Shown one piece after another: positions 35,372 to 44,192 of a stretch of DNA of 64,000 nucleotides; position 1 is the first letter of the stretch; every line of letters begins with the position of its first letter. Both the position numbers and the translations under genes were made by a program. Where the stretch lies: contig JAOARM010000033.1 of NCBI GenBank assembly GCA_025210515.1, positions 186,001-250,000 on the forward strand, read 5' to 3'. The notes under the pieces were generated by a model. The model did no database searches, had not been told where the DNA came from, and worked only from the letters and a program-made list of their open reading frames with translations. Source of the stretch: Vallitalea sp. (GTDB lineage Bacteria; Bacillota; Clostridia; Lachnospirales; Vallitaleaceae).

Positions 35372-37063
35372 CTATATTTCTTTTTTTATTTTTTTTGCTA
35401 TTGTTTTCATTTCTTTTGCATTAGTAAGTACTGCGTCTGTAATTTCAAGCCCTCCTAATAATCTGCCTATCTCTTCTATAGAACTTTTGTTATCTAGACT
35501 TGTAATCAAAGTATTAGTATATGTATTTTCTACTTTTTTTTCAATGACAAAATGCGTATCTGCCATAGCAGCAATTTGAGGTAAATGGGTAATACAAACT
35601 ACTTGGTGTTCTTTGGATATATGAGCTAATTTTTTTGCTACCATTGACGCAGTTTTACCACTAATACCAGTATCAATCTCATCAAATATTAACGTATCTA
35701 TGTCATCGCTGCTTGCTAATACTGATTTAATAGCTAACATAATTCTAGATAACTCTCCACCTGAAGCCACTTTGCTTAATGTTTTTGGTGGTTCACCTAT
35801 GTTTGTTGTTAATAAGAAGTCAATATCATCCCAACCAGTAATATCAAATTTTTCTTTTTTTGTCACTTTAATTATAAAATCTGCATTAATTAAATTAATA
35901 TCTTTTAATGCATATACAATTTTTTCACTAATTTCTTTTGCTTTGTTTTTTCTTATGGAAGATAATATATCACAATCATTTTCTATCTCTTTTGTAAGTT
36001 TGTTAATTTCTATATTAATATTATGGATATATTGTTCGTAGTTTATTAGTTCTTGTAATCGAATTTCTTTTTCTTTTTGATAATCTAGTATCTCTTCTAT
36101 AGTATTTCCATACTTCATTTTAAGATTATTGATTAAATCTATTCTGCTTTCAACTTCATCATAATGTTGTTCATCTAATTCAAAGCTATTAATATAATCA
36201 TTTAACTCTCTATTAAAGTCACTTAGTATTATTTCAACATTAGATATTTGTTCAGTTAAATCATTAATATTCTCATCTATTTTACTTATATCACGTAATA
36301 TCCTAACACAATGTGCAACATTATCTATAGTACTATTATGAATAGTGCCATTTATTAATGAGTGCGCTTCTGAAATTGATTGTGCTATTTTTTTACCATT
36401 AGATAATCTTTTATAATCATTTTGTAGTGTTATATCTTCTCCGATTTTTAGATTCGATGATTCAATCTCGTTTAATTCGTATTCAATAAATGAAATTTCT
36501 TTTTTTCTTTTCTGCTCATCTGAAATAGAATCATCTATTTTACTACATAACTTAATATATTGATTATATTTATTTTTAATATTATTTTTTATCTCAATAA
36601 TATTTTCACCACAAAAGCTATCTAACAGTTCTATATAATTCTTTTTCAATAATAAGGATTGATGTTCGTGTTGTCCATGTATATCGATTAGTTTTGTTGA
36701 AATATCTTTTACAATAGCTGTTGTTACTACTTGTCCATTAATTCTAAAGATACTTCTACCATTATTAGCTATCTTTCTTGTTATTAGTAGTTCTCTATTA
36801 TTATCTATGTTAATATCATAATCATGTAATCTTTGCACTATATTATTATTATCAACATAAAATAATAGTTCAATTAAAGCGCTATCACAACCTGTTCTAA
36901 TCATATCTTTATTAATCTTTTGTCCAAGAACCGCATTAATAGAACCAATTATTATTGATTTTCCTGCACCTGTTTCTCCAGTCAATATGTTTAAATTGTT
37001 GTTGAAGTCAACATTAATTTCTTCAATCAGTGCAAAATTTTTTACATGCAAATGAACTAACAT
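35372..37063 (-). CDS. recN: DNA repair protein RecN
   Basis: A 563-residue SMC-like ATPase that acts at double-strand breaks. The N-terminal head has LVHLHVKNFALIEE and Walker A LTGETGAGKSIII. Long coiled coils occupy about residues 150-355. The C-terminal head has the signature VASGGELSRIMLAIKSVL, Walker B TLIFDEIDTGISG and VCITHLPQIAAMAD. The start is the ATG at 37063 behind GACGGGGGAATT; the longer frame would begin inside the inverted repeat shared with argR. It follows argR, the standard order in this cluster. Confidence 0.95.
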   Translation of the reverse strand: MLVHLHVKNFALIEEINVDFNNNLNILTGETGAGKSIIIGSINAVLGQKINKDMIRTGCDSALIELLFYVDNNNIVQRLHDYDINIDNNRELLITRKIANNGRSIFRINGQVVTTAIVKDISTKLIDIHGQHEHQSLLLKKNYIELLDSFCGENIIEIKNNIKNKYNQYIKLCSKIDDSISDEQKRKKEISFIEYELNEIESSNLKIGEDITLQNDYKRLSNGKKIAQSISEAHSLINGTIHNSTIDNVAHCVRILRDISKIDENINDLTEQISNVEIILSDFNRELNDYINSFELDEQHYDEVESRIDLINNLKMKYGNTIEEILDYQKEKEIRLQELINYEQYIHNINIEINKLTKEIENDCDILSSIRKNKAKEISEKIVYALKDINLINADFIIKVTKKEKFDITGWDDIDFLLTTNIGEPPKTLSKVASGGELSRIMLAIKSVLASSDDIDTLIFDEIDTGISGKTASMVAKKLAHISKEHQVVCITHLPQIAAMADTHFVIEKKVENTYTNTLITSLDNKSSIEEIGRLLGGLEITDAVLTNAKEMKTIAKKIKKEI

Positions 37064-37083
37064 AATAATTCCCCCGTCTTTCT

Positions 37084-37127
37084 CTATAATAATAGACAAT
37101 TGAAAAAACAATTGTCTATTATTATAG
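37084..37127. repeat. 19-base perfect inverted repeat between argR and recN
   Basis: Arms 37084-37102 and 37109-37127 are exactly complementary around a six-base homopolymer loop. The argR stop codon is inside one arm. On the minus strand the loop is T6 and no U-run follows the stem, so it is not a standard terminator. It ends just before the recN ribosome site. Confidence 0.85.
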
Positions 37128-37580
37128 GCTGTTATTAGCTAACTTATTTAGTTTCTCCATAATTTTCACAGCGTCGCTTTCAGTTCTTACTGCACAAAAA
37201 ATAGTATCATCACCAGCAATGCATCCTACAACCTCATCATAATTCATTGAATCAACTGCTGCTGCTACCGCCATAGCCATTCCGTTTAAAGTTTTTATAA
37301 CAATTATATTTCCAGCTCTATCCATATTAGAAAATCCATCTTTGAATACTCTAATAAATTTTTCATTTAATTTGTTTTCTTTATTTTGCAACACTACATA
37401 TTTTTGCTTTCCATCAGATGTAGCAATCTTAGTCAACCTTAGCTCTCTAATATCTCTTGAGATTGTTGCTTGAGTTACAATAAATCCTTCTTGAGTAAGT
37501 TTGCTTGCTAAGTCTTCTTGAGTTTCAATATCATAATCATTTATTAATTGTAAAATCTTAGTGTGTCGTTCAATTTTCAT
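37122..37580 (-). CDS. argR: Arginine repressor ArgR/AhrC
   Basis: A 152-residue arginine-responsive regulator. The N-terminal winged helix (residues 1-70) reads LASKLTQEGFIVTQATISRDIRELRLTKI. The C-terminal hexamerisation and arginine-binding domain has GNIIVIKTLNGMA and VVGCIAGDDTIFCAVRTE. It controls arginine synthesis and breakdown. No arginine genes lie in this window; the position between nadK and recN is the conserved chromosomal site. The ATG at 37580 follows AGGAGTT. Confidence 0.95.
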   Translation of the reverse strand: MKIERHTKILQLINDYDIETQEDLASKLTQEGFIVTQATISRDIRELRLTKIATSDGKQKYVVLQNKENKLNEKFIRVFKDGFSNMDRAGNIIVIKTLNGMAMAVAAAVDSMNYDEVVGCIAGDDTIFCAVRTESDAVKIMEKLNKLANNSL

Positions 37581-37607
37581 ATAACTCCTCCTAAATATAT
37601 CTATATA

Positions 37608-38471
37608 TTAACGATTACCTAATTTCTTCTTTAGAATATTATAAAATCCGTTTTGATTACAAGTTATTAACTTAGCACTTTTATCAGATTTTGATATTAT
37701 TATTTTTTGTTCTTTATCAATGTTAAAACTAAGCTGACCATCAATCGTTAACAATATATCTTCATTGCAATACTTCATATTTTCATCAAAAGATATAGTT
37801 ACAATATCGTCTTGTGATAAAACAATACTTCTAGATGTTAATGAGTGGGGACATATAGGTGTTATAACCATCATTTCATTTTTGGGATCAAGTATTGGGC
37901 CACCAGCAGATAAATTGTACGCTGTGGAACCAGTAGGCGTTGAAACTATAATACCATCAGCAGAATAATTATTAACATGTCTATCATTAACAGAAATGTT
38001 ATATTTCATCATTCTTGATATTGAAGTTCTTGATACAACTATATCATTAAGAGAAATGCCCGTATCTAATATTACATTTTCTACTTGTCTTTTCACATTA
38101 AGCATCATTCTTGATTGAATATAATAATTTCCTTTAATTATCTTTTCCAAAGTTGTTACAGCGTCTTTTCTCTCTACTTCAGCCAAAAATCCTAGATATC
38201 CTAGATTAACCCCCAATATTGGCAAATCATATTTCACAACTTTTCGAGCTGTATTAAGAATTGTTCCATCTCCACCTAATACAATTGCACAATCTACTTT
38301 AGCATATATATCATCTTCGTCACAGGCATATTGTTGTTTGTTTATATGTGTAGCCACATCTTCTGTTAGAAATATCTCACAATTGTTTTTTTCTAACCAA
38401 TCTATAATTAATCTAGTTGTTTCTAATTTTGTATCTTTAGTTATATTAGGTATAATAACAAATTTTTTCAT
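37608..38471 (-). CDS. nadK: NAD kinase
   Basis: A 287-residue enzyme that phosphorylates NAD to NADP. The GGDGT motif is in CAIVLGGDGTILNTARKV, followed by the variant substrate loop GVNLGYLGFLAEV and the second conserved stretch YSADGIIVSTPTGSTAYNL with SAGGPIL. I prefer the ATG at 38471, behind AAGGATAAATATA, since it begins the conserved fold; an in-frame start 36 bases upstream adds unconserved residues. It is the usual gene between tlyA and argR in Clostridia. Confidence 0.94.
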   Translation of the reverse strand: MKKFVIIPNITKDTKLETTRLIIDWLEKNNCEIFLTEDVATHINKQQYACDEDDIYAKVDCAIVLGGDGTILNTARKVVKYDLPILGVNLGYLGFLAEVERKDAVTTLEKIIKGNYYIQSRMMLNVKRQVENVILDTGISLNDIVVSRTSISRMMKYNISVNDRHVNNYSADGIIVSTPTGSTAYNLSAGGPILDPKNEMMVITPICPHSLTSRSIVLSQDDIVTISFDENMKYCNEDILLTIDGQLSFNIDKEQKIIISKSDKSAKLITCNQNGFYNILKKKLGNR

Positions 38472-38546
38472 TATATTTATCCTTCTATTATCTATATTAC
38501 TTTTCATATAAAGATCTCAGCTATTACATACAACCTTATTTATATT

Positions 38547-39362
38547 TTATAGTTTTTCATGTGCTTTATCAACTATTGTTTTAACATAATTATCAATTTC
38601 TTCAATATCTAAACATATTTCACCTTGTTGAGTAGTTAGATATAATAGGTACTCAATATTTCCTTCTGGACCTTTTATTGGAGAAAAACTTATTTCTTTT
38701 ATTCTAAAATCAAGTCCTATGACATAACGAGCAATTTTCAATATAACCTCTTCATGAACTGATTTATCTCTTACTACACCTTTCTTACCAACCTTTTCAC
38801 GTCCTGCTTCAAACTGAGGTTTAATTAAACAAACCATTTGAGCATCTTCATTTAATAGTTTTTTCACAGGTTCAAGAATTTTGGTGAGAGAAATAAAAGA
38901 TACATCAATAGATACAAAATCCGCTTTATCATCTATCATATCTGGTGTTACATATCTAACATTAGTCTTTTCCATACATACAACTCTATCATCTTGTCTT
39001 AATTTCCAAGCAAACTGACCATATCCAACATCTATTGCATATACTTTAGACGCACCATTTTGAAGCATACAATCTGTAAATCCTCCAGTTGATGCTCCTA
39101 CATCTATACATATTTTATTCTCTAATATTAAGCCAAATTCTTTTACAGCTTTATTTAACTTCAATCCTCCACGACTTACAAATGGATTAGGATTTTTTTT
39201 AATAAATATATCTGATTTTACATCAAATTTAGTTCCTGGTTTATCTTCTCTTTGTCCATTTATAAATACATTTCCAGACATTATAATTGATTTAGCTTTT
39301 TCTCTTGATGTGGCTAAGTTATTATTAACTAATAATATGTCAAGTCTTTCTTTTTGTGACAT
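38547..39362 (-). CDS. tlyA: TlyA family rRNA 2'-O-methyltransferase
   Basis: A 271-residue protein with an N-terminal S4 RNA-binding domain (residues 3-65: RLDILLVNNNLATSREKAKS, VFINGQREDKPG) and an FtsJ-like methyltransferase domain. The SAM-binding motif is CIDVGASTGGFTDCMLQNGA, with VSIDVSFISLTKIL and LIKPQFEAGREKVGKKG for the catalytic Lys-Asp-Lys residues. TlyA in actinobacteria methylates 16S and 23S rRNA; Firmicute homologues (YqxC) are less studied. It sits between dxs and nadK as in Bacillus. Confidence 0.92.
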   Translation of the reverse strand: MSQKERLDILLVNNNLATSREKAKSIIMSGNVFINGQREDKPGTKFDVKSDIFIKKNPNPFVSRGGLKLNKAVKEFGLILENKICIDVGASTGGFTDCMLQNGASKVYAIDVGYGQFAWKLRQDDRVVCMEKTNVRYVTPDMIDDKADFVSIDVSFISLTKILEPVKKLLNEDAQMVCLIKPQFEAGREKVGKKGVVRDKSVHEEVILKIARYVIGLDFRIKEISFSPIKGPEGNIEYLLYLTTQQGEICLDIEEIDNYVKTIVDKAHEKL

Positions 39363-39407
39363 TAACTATCCATTCCTTCCGAATTATACTATTGTAACAA
39401 CTTATAT

Positions 39408-41279
39408 CTATTCTATAGTACTTATAATACTATTATATATACCTTGTTCATCAAGCTGGCATAACTGTATTAATTGTTCTCTTGAACCATGCTCAATAAA
39501 TTCATCTTTTATTCCGATACATACAACTTTGGATTTACCATTAATCTCAGATACTAATCGTGTCACGTTGCTTCCATATCCACCTGAAATAACGTTTTCT
39601 TCTATAACAAATATATATTCATGACTACTTGCAATTTCTTCTATCATCTCTATATCAATAGGTTTTATAAATCTTGTATTAATTACTGAGCAATTAATAC
39701 CTTTTTCTTGCAATTTTATAGCAGTATTATAAGCCGTCTTAGCAAGTGTTCCAACTGATAATATTGCAATTTTTTCACCTTTTTTTATTATTTCACTTTT
39801 ACCGTATACTATATCATCATTAAATTCTTCTAACTCACATGATGCTTTTCCTTTTGGATATCTAATTGCAATAGGGCTATTAAAATCCACAACATACTCA
39901 AGCATACTCTCTAATTCTTTCTTATTCTTTGGTGCAACTATAGTCATGTTAGGCATATGATTTAAAAAAGATATGTCAAATACACCTTGATGAGTTTCAC
40001 CATCAGCACCTACTAGCCCAGCTCTATCTATAGCGAATACTACTGGTAAATTTTGCATACAAACATCATGTAAGACTTGGTCATAAGCTCTTTGTAGAAA
40101 TGAGGAATATAATGCAACTACAGGCTTTAATCCACTTGAAGCTAAACCTGCTGCAAAAGTAACTGCATGTTGCTCTGCAATTCCTACATCAAAAAACCTA
40201 TCAGGATATTTTTTGGAAAAATTATCCAGCCCTGTTCCTTCAGGCATAGCAGCTGTTATTGTTACCAATTTATCATTTTTACTAGCTATATTTACTAATG
40301 TATTTCCAAATACTTTTGAATACGTGTCTTCGCTAGATATATTTTTATATTTTCCGTCCTCAATGTAAAATGGTTTTGCCCCATGATATTTAGTTGGATT
40401 TATCTCAGCAGGCTTAAATCCTTTTCCCTTAGTTGTTTTAATATGAATAATTACAGGCTCATCTAAACGTTTTGCCTTATTTAGAGTTTTAATAAGTGCA
40501 GTAATGTTATGCCCATCAACAGGACCTAGATAAGTAAATCCTAACTCCTCAAACAACATACCAGGAATTACTAATTGCTTAATACTTGACTTAACATCGC
40601 GTACAACTTTTACAACATCTTTACCAATCTTAGGTATTCTAGTTAAAGCTTTTTCAACTTCTTCTTTCATTTCTTTATATACTGTATCTGTTCTTATTGT
40701 ATCTAGATAAGAAGATAATCCTCCTACATTTTTGGAAATAGACATTTGATTATCGTTAAGTATAAGAATAAAATTAGAATTGAGTCTTCCTGCATTATTT
40801 AAGGCTTCAAAAGCCATACCACCTGTCATAGAACCATCACCAATAATTGGTACAACATAGTTATTTTGCTTTAATATCTCTCTAGCCTTTACAAAACCTA
40901 GAGCCGCAGATATGGAAGTAGTGCTATGACCTGTTTCAAATACATCATGCTCACTTTCTATACGTTTTGGGAAACCACTTAACCCCTTAAACTGTCTTAT
41001 TGTTTTTAATTCTTCTTTTCTGCCAGTTATTATTTTATGAATATATGTTTGATGTCCTACATCCCATATTAATTTATCATAAGGAGAATTAAAACAATAA
41101 TGAAGAGCTAACGTTAATTCCACAACTCCTAAATTAGAACTAAGATGTCCACCTGTCTCACTTACAACGCTAATAAGGTATTTTCTTAGTTCTTTAGCCA
41201 ATCTGTTTAGATCATTAATTTCTAAATTTTTTATGTCCTTTGGACTATTTATTTTATCTAAAATACTCACTACATTCAC
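39408..41279 (-). CDS. dxs: 1-deoxy-D-xylulose-5-phosphate synthase
   Basis: A 623-residue thiamine-diphosphate enzyme, the first step of the MEP isoprenoid pathway, joining pyruvate and glyceraldehyde 3-phosphate. The N-terminal domain has SNLGVVELTLALHY, WDVGHQTYIHKIITGR and the cofactor motif GDGSMTGGMAFEALNNAG...LNDN. The central domain has VGIAEQHAVTFAAGLA and GLVGADGETHQGVFD, followed by a C-terminal transketolase domain. It is 46 bases from tlyA and 31 bases after oapA, so OLE RNA, oapA and dxs probably share transcription. The product supplies ispA, encoded 1.7 kb upstream. Confidence 0.97.
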   Translation of the reverse strand: MNVVSILDKINSPKDIKNLEINDLNRLAKELRKYLISVVSETGGHLSSNLGVVELTLALHYCFNSPYDKLIWDVGHQTYIHKIITGRKEELKTIRQFKGLSGFPKRIESEHDVFETGHSTTSISAALGFVKAREILKQNNYVVPIIGDGSMTGGMAFEALNNAGRLNSNFILILNDNQMSISKNVGGLSSYLDTIRTDTVYKEMKEEVEKALTRIPKIGKDVVKVVRDVKSSIKQLVIPGMLFEELGFTYLGPVDGHNITALIKTLNKAKRLDEPVIIHIKTTKGKGFKPAEINPTKYHGAKPFYIEDGKYKNISSEDTYSKVFGNTLVNIASKNDKLVTITAAMPEGTGLDNFSKKYPDRFFDVGIAEQHAVTFAAGLASSGLKPVVALYSSFLQRAYDQVLHDVCMQNLPVVFAIDRAGLVGADGETHQGVFDISFLNHMPNMTIVAPKNKKELESMLEYVVDFNSPIAIRYPKGKASCELEEFNDDIVYGKSEIIKKGEKIAILSVGTLAKTAYNTAIKLQEKGINCSVINTRFIKPIDIEMIEEIASSHEYIFVIEENVISGGYGSNVTRLVSEINGKSKVVCIGIKDEFIEHGSREQLIQLCQLDEQGIYNSIISTIE

Positions 41280-41310
41280 CTCTATGTAAACCTAACTTTT
41301 ATATTTCAGT

Positions 41311-41883
41311 TTATTTATTTTTTCTTACCAAGCTATAAATAACACCAAGTCTATATACTATAAGGTTAGAATGTCGAAGTGCTATTTCTTTACCAATGGC
41401 TTTACCTCCTACAGTGATTGCAGCAAGTACTCCAGTTATTATTATACTTATCATTGTAGATTCTACAGATATATTAGTATTAATCTTAACTAATATAGCT
41501 GCTACAGCTGAACCCGAAATAATTCCTGATATATCTCCAATAACATCATTAAAGAAATTGGCAACTATTGAAGCATTCCTTATAATTATAATACTTTCTT
41601 TTGATCCTTTTACTTTACTTGCAGCCATTGAATGAAAAGGCTTTTCTTCTGCCGCTGTAACTGCAATTCCTAATAAGTCAAAAAATATACCTAACAATAC
41701 TATTAGTAATACAATAATAATAGCACCAGGTAGGCTTACTTTGTCCATAAATATTAATGAAATATATCCGAGTATTACTGCCATTATAAGAGTTACAATA
41801 GTTATTGTAACAATCCACATAATATTTATTTTCTTATTTGAATAATTATTTTTGAATTTTACTTTTGTTTTATTTTTACTCAA
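41311..41883 (-). CDS. oapA: OLE-associated membrane protein OapA
   Basis: A 190-residue membrane protein with four predicted helices (residues about 22-45, 53-76, 118-133, 141-163). Conserved-looking polar stretches between them are DLLGIAVTAAEEKPFHSMAA, SKVKGSKESI and FFNDVIGDISGIISG, the last with a DxxxD pattern at 113-117. Sequence and location, between a large structured RNA and dxs, identify it as the protein partner that anchors OLE RNA in the membrane as a ribonucleoprotein. OLE and OapA affect magnesium, cold and alcohol stress in Alkalihalobacillus halodurans; the role here is inferred. Start TTG at 41883. Confidence 0.88.
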   Translation of the reverse strand: MSKNKTKVKFKNNYSNKKINIMWIVTITIVTLIMAVILGYISLIFMDKVSLPGAIIIVLLIVLLGIFFDLLGIAVTAAEEKPFHSMAASKVKGSKESIIIIRNASIVANFFNDVIGDISGIISGSAVAAILVKINTNISVESTMISIIITGVLAAITVGGKAIGKEIALRHSNLIVYRLGVIYSLVRKNK

Positions 41884-41916
41884 AATTATATACCTCGTTT
41901 ATATGATAAACTTAAA

Positions 41917-42514
41917 TATATACTAAAGATAGCATACTTAGTAAATTTTGCGGCTTATAGTCCAGCAGGTTTTCCCAAATTAATACTTTTTTGTCGCCAA
42001 AAAAGCGGTTCCCCATTAAATTAATTTCTACCATGTTGCCATTGGTAGCGCTAGATCACCTTACAACCGCACTGTAATCCTAAATAAGCTTCTATTGAAC
42101 AGTCTAGGAGTTTTCCTCGATGATATCACTTAATCCCTAGCCTCTTTAGCGAAATTAAGTTTCAAGTAACAATATCTACAAATCTTTTGGCCAAAAGATT
42201 TGTTCTTAATTACTATCCCCTATATTTCACGCAAGGCAGGCTACTCTGTCCACAGCTTTCGCCGCATGACAGGTTTACTCCTACGCCGTAGGTAACTGTA
42301 TTTAACAGTGCCCACATACGTAGGTCTCCACGACAAAAGGGTCCACGCCCACATGCCATTGTGGATCGCCCTTATGTCTTAACTCCCAGCATAAGCCCGC
42401 GACTGGGCGTCACCAGCCAACACCAGGAACTTCATCGATATGCCCTTTAACGGATTTTTAGGCCCGTCTTCAAGATTAACAATACCAACTAGAATACTGC
42501 ATCTTTAGTATATA
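41917..42514 (-). ncRNA. ole: OLE RNA (ornate large extremophilic RNA)
   Basis: This gene-free region is visibly richer in GC than its surroundings and full of short complementary segments on the minus strand, e.g. GCGTGGAC/GTCCACGC-like and CCTACG/CGTAGG pairs. Its ends are exactly complementary over 14 bases: 42501-42514 pairs with 41917-41930, closing a transcript of about 600 bases, the size of OLE RNA. It lies between the ispA region and oapA-dxs, the known OLE location. A TG-extended -10 precedes it. I recognise it by size, structure and synteny; I could not run a covariance model. Confidence 0.87.
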
Positions 42515-42518
42515 AAAT

Positions 42519-42527
42519 ATTATAACA
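42519..42527 (-). promoter_or_regulatory. Extended -10 promoter of OLE RNA
   Basis: The minus strand reads TGTTATAAT, a TG-extended -10, 7-8 bases before the predicted 5' end at about 42511. A possible -35 TTGATT lies 15 bases upstream, a short spacing that fits an extended -10 promoter. Confidence 0.55.
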
Positions 42528-42602
42528 TTTTTATAAATAAATCAAGTATCATTAATTAACAAATTTACATACATACTATTATTTTTCCAAAAAATACTAA
42601 TT

Positions 42603-43046
42603 TTAATTCATTAATAGTGCAATTATTATTCCAAGAGCTGCTCCAACTAATACTTCCATGTATGTATGTCCTAGTAGCTCTTTTAATTGTCCATCAATTT
42701 TCAATCTATATGCTCCAAGTGCTTCAACTATGTTATTAATTGCTTTAGCTTGTTTACCTGCTGCCATTCTAACACCAGCCGCATCATACATTACTATAAA
42801 TGCAACTATTAGAAATCCACCAAAAGTTGGGTGAGCATAACCAAGAATTTCTCCAATAGAAAAAGTAGCCGCCATTACACCTGCTGAATGAGAACTTGGC
42901 ATACCCCCTGATCCCATAATTCTATCAGTTCTTATTTTTTTTGTTTTTATTAAACAAGTAAAGAATTTAATTCCTTGAGAAACAAACCAAGCAACCATTG
43001 CAGTAATTAATACTTTGTTTTCTGTAATGGTATAAAAGTTCTCCAC
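42603..43046 (-). CDS. Divergent PAP2 family membrane protein (YuiD-like)
   Basis: A 147-residue membrane protein of the divergent PAP2 (acid phosphatase/vanadium haloperoxidase related) family, with about four helices. The family stretch GSGGMPSSHSAGVMAATFSIG is clear near residue 45, followed by YDAAGVRMAAGKQAKAIN and LLGHTYMEVLVGAALGI. Relatives dephosphorylate lipid phosphates, perhaps undecaprenyl or other polyprenyl pyrophosphates, which would fit its place 10 bases after ispA. The activity is unproven. Confidence 0.9.
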   Translation of the reverse strand: MENFYTITENKVLITAMVAWFVSQGIKFFTCLIKTKKIRTDRIMGSGGMPSSHSAGVMAATFSIGEILGYAHPTFGGFLIVAFIVMYDAAGVRMAAGKQAKAINNIVEALGAYRLKIDGQLKELLGHTYMEVLVGAALGIIIALLMN

Positions 43047-43056
43047 TATTCACACC

Positions 43057-43956
43057 TCATTTTTTTCTGTTTCTTATATACAAGATAAACTGGTGTAAAA
43101 ACTCAGTTTTATTACTATTCATATTATCTAGATATTGTAGTGCATCATCTATTAACTCATTTATCTTTTCTTTTGACTGTTGTATTCCTTTAATAGTAAC
43201 ATATGTTTTTTTACCATTTTTACTATCACTTCCTATTGGTTTTCCTAATTCAGCTTCAGTACTAGTTATATCTAAAATATCATCTTGTATCTGGAATGCG
43301 AGTCCAATACATCTACCAATTTTTCTAAAAGTCTCTACTTCTTCACAAGATGCATTAGCAAGTAAAGCTCCTGACGTTAGTGAAGCTTCAATAATGGCAG
43401 ATGTTTTGTGTATATGAATATAATTAATAACGTCTAAATCAACGTTTTCCTTATCTATAACATCAACAACTTGTCCACCAATCATTCCTCTAACCCCTGC
43501 GGCAGTTCCAATTTCTTTCATAGCTAATAATTTATTATTAGTTATAATTTCGCTTTCTTTTAGAGAATTTTTTATCATTATTTCATAAGCATTGTTAAGA
43601 AGAGCATCTCCAGCAAGTATCGCTATATCTTCTCCAAATTTCTTATGACATGTAAGCATTCCTCTTCTATAATCATCATCATCCATTGCAGGTAAGTCAT
43701 CGTGTATTAATGAATAAGTGTGAATCATTTCCATTGCTGCCATATAAGGTTCTATTTGCTTAACATCTTGTCCTTTGCATATTTCAAAAGCTTGCATCAT
43801 TAAAATAGGTCTAATTCTCTTTCCACCAGCTAATAAGCTGTACTTCATAGCTTCAAATATAACTTTATCATATTCAAATGAACTATTAGGCAAATATTTT
43901 AATAATAAATCATTCACGATTATTTGTTTGTTTTGCAACTCATCTTTAAAATCCAT
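43057..43956 (-). CDS. ispA: Polyprenyl (farnesyl/geranylgeranyl) diphosphate synthase
   Basis: A 299-residue trans-prenyltransferase. The first aspartate-rich motif is HDDLPAMDDDDYRRG and the second is QIQDDILDITS; GGKRIRPIL near residue 40 binds the isopentenyl substrate. Residues before the first motif (MEMIHTYSLI) resemble bacterial short-chain farnesyl synthases. It condenses IPP and DMAPP made from the dxs product for undecaprenyl, quinone or other lipids. It sits in the operon xseA-xseB-ispA-PAP2, the standard order. Confidence 0.95.
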   Translation of the reverse strand: MDFKDELQNKQIIVNDLLLKYLPNSSFEYDKVIFEAMKYSLLAGGKRIRPILMMQAFEICKGQDVKQIEPYMAAMEMIHTYSLIHDDLPAMDDDDYRRGMLTCHKKFGEDIAILAGDALLNNAYEIMIKNSLKESEIITNNKLLAMKEIGTAAGVRGMIGGQVVDVIDKENVDLDVINYIHIHKTSAIIEASLTSGALLANASCEEVETFRKIGRCIGLAFQIQDDILDITSTEAELGKPIGSDSKNGKKTYVTIKGIQQSKEKINELIDDALQYLDNMNSNKTEFLHQFILYIRNRKK

Positions 43957-44000
43957 TGTATACTTCTTGTCCTTCCTTAAACCAATGTGAATTAATCACA

Positions 44001-44192
44001 TTATCTTTCATTATGGATAATTTGAATTTCTTTTTCAACCATATCAATCTTTTCATTGCATTTTTCTAAAGCAATTATTCCTTTTTTGTATAATTCTAAG
44101 CTTTCTTCTAAAGTGGTTTCTCCTGATTCTAATTTGTCAACTATTTCTTCAAGATAATCTAAGTTATCTTGAAATGTTAATTTATCACTCAT
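44001..44192 (-). CDS. xseB: Exodeoxyribonuclease VII small subunit
   Basis: A 63-residue helical protein with the family pattern TFQDNLDYLEEIVDKLESGE, TTLEESLELYKKGI and a C-terminal CNEKIDMVEKEI helix. It forms a complex with XseA that degrades single-stranded DNA. The ATG at 44192 overlaps the last codons of xseA (whose TGA is 44185-44187) and follows GTGGGGAAG, so the two are translationally coupled. Confidence 0.95.
   Translation of the reverse strand: MSDKLTFQDNLDYLEEIVDKLESGETTLEESLELYKKGIIALEKCNEKIDMVEKEIQIIHNER

Noticed and set aside
41917..42514. RNase P RNA or tmRNA as the identity of the structured RNA
   Set aside because: About 600 bases is too long for either, I did not see the tmRNA tag ORF or the usual RNase P end pairing, and the gene order oapA-dxs on one side and ispA on the other points to OLE.
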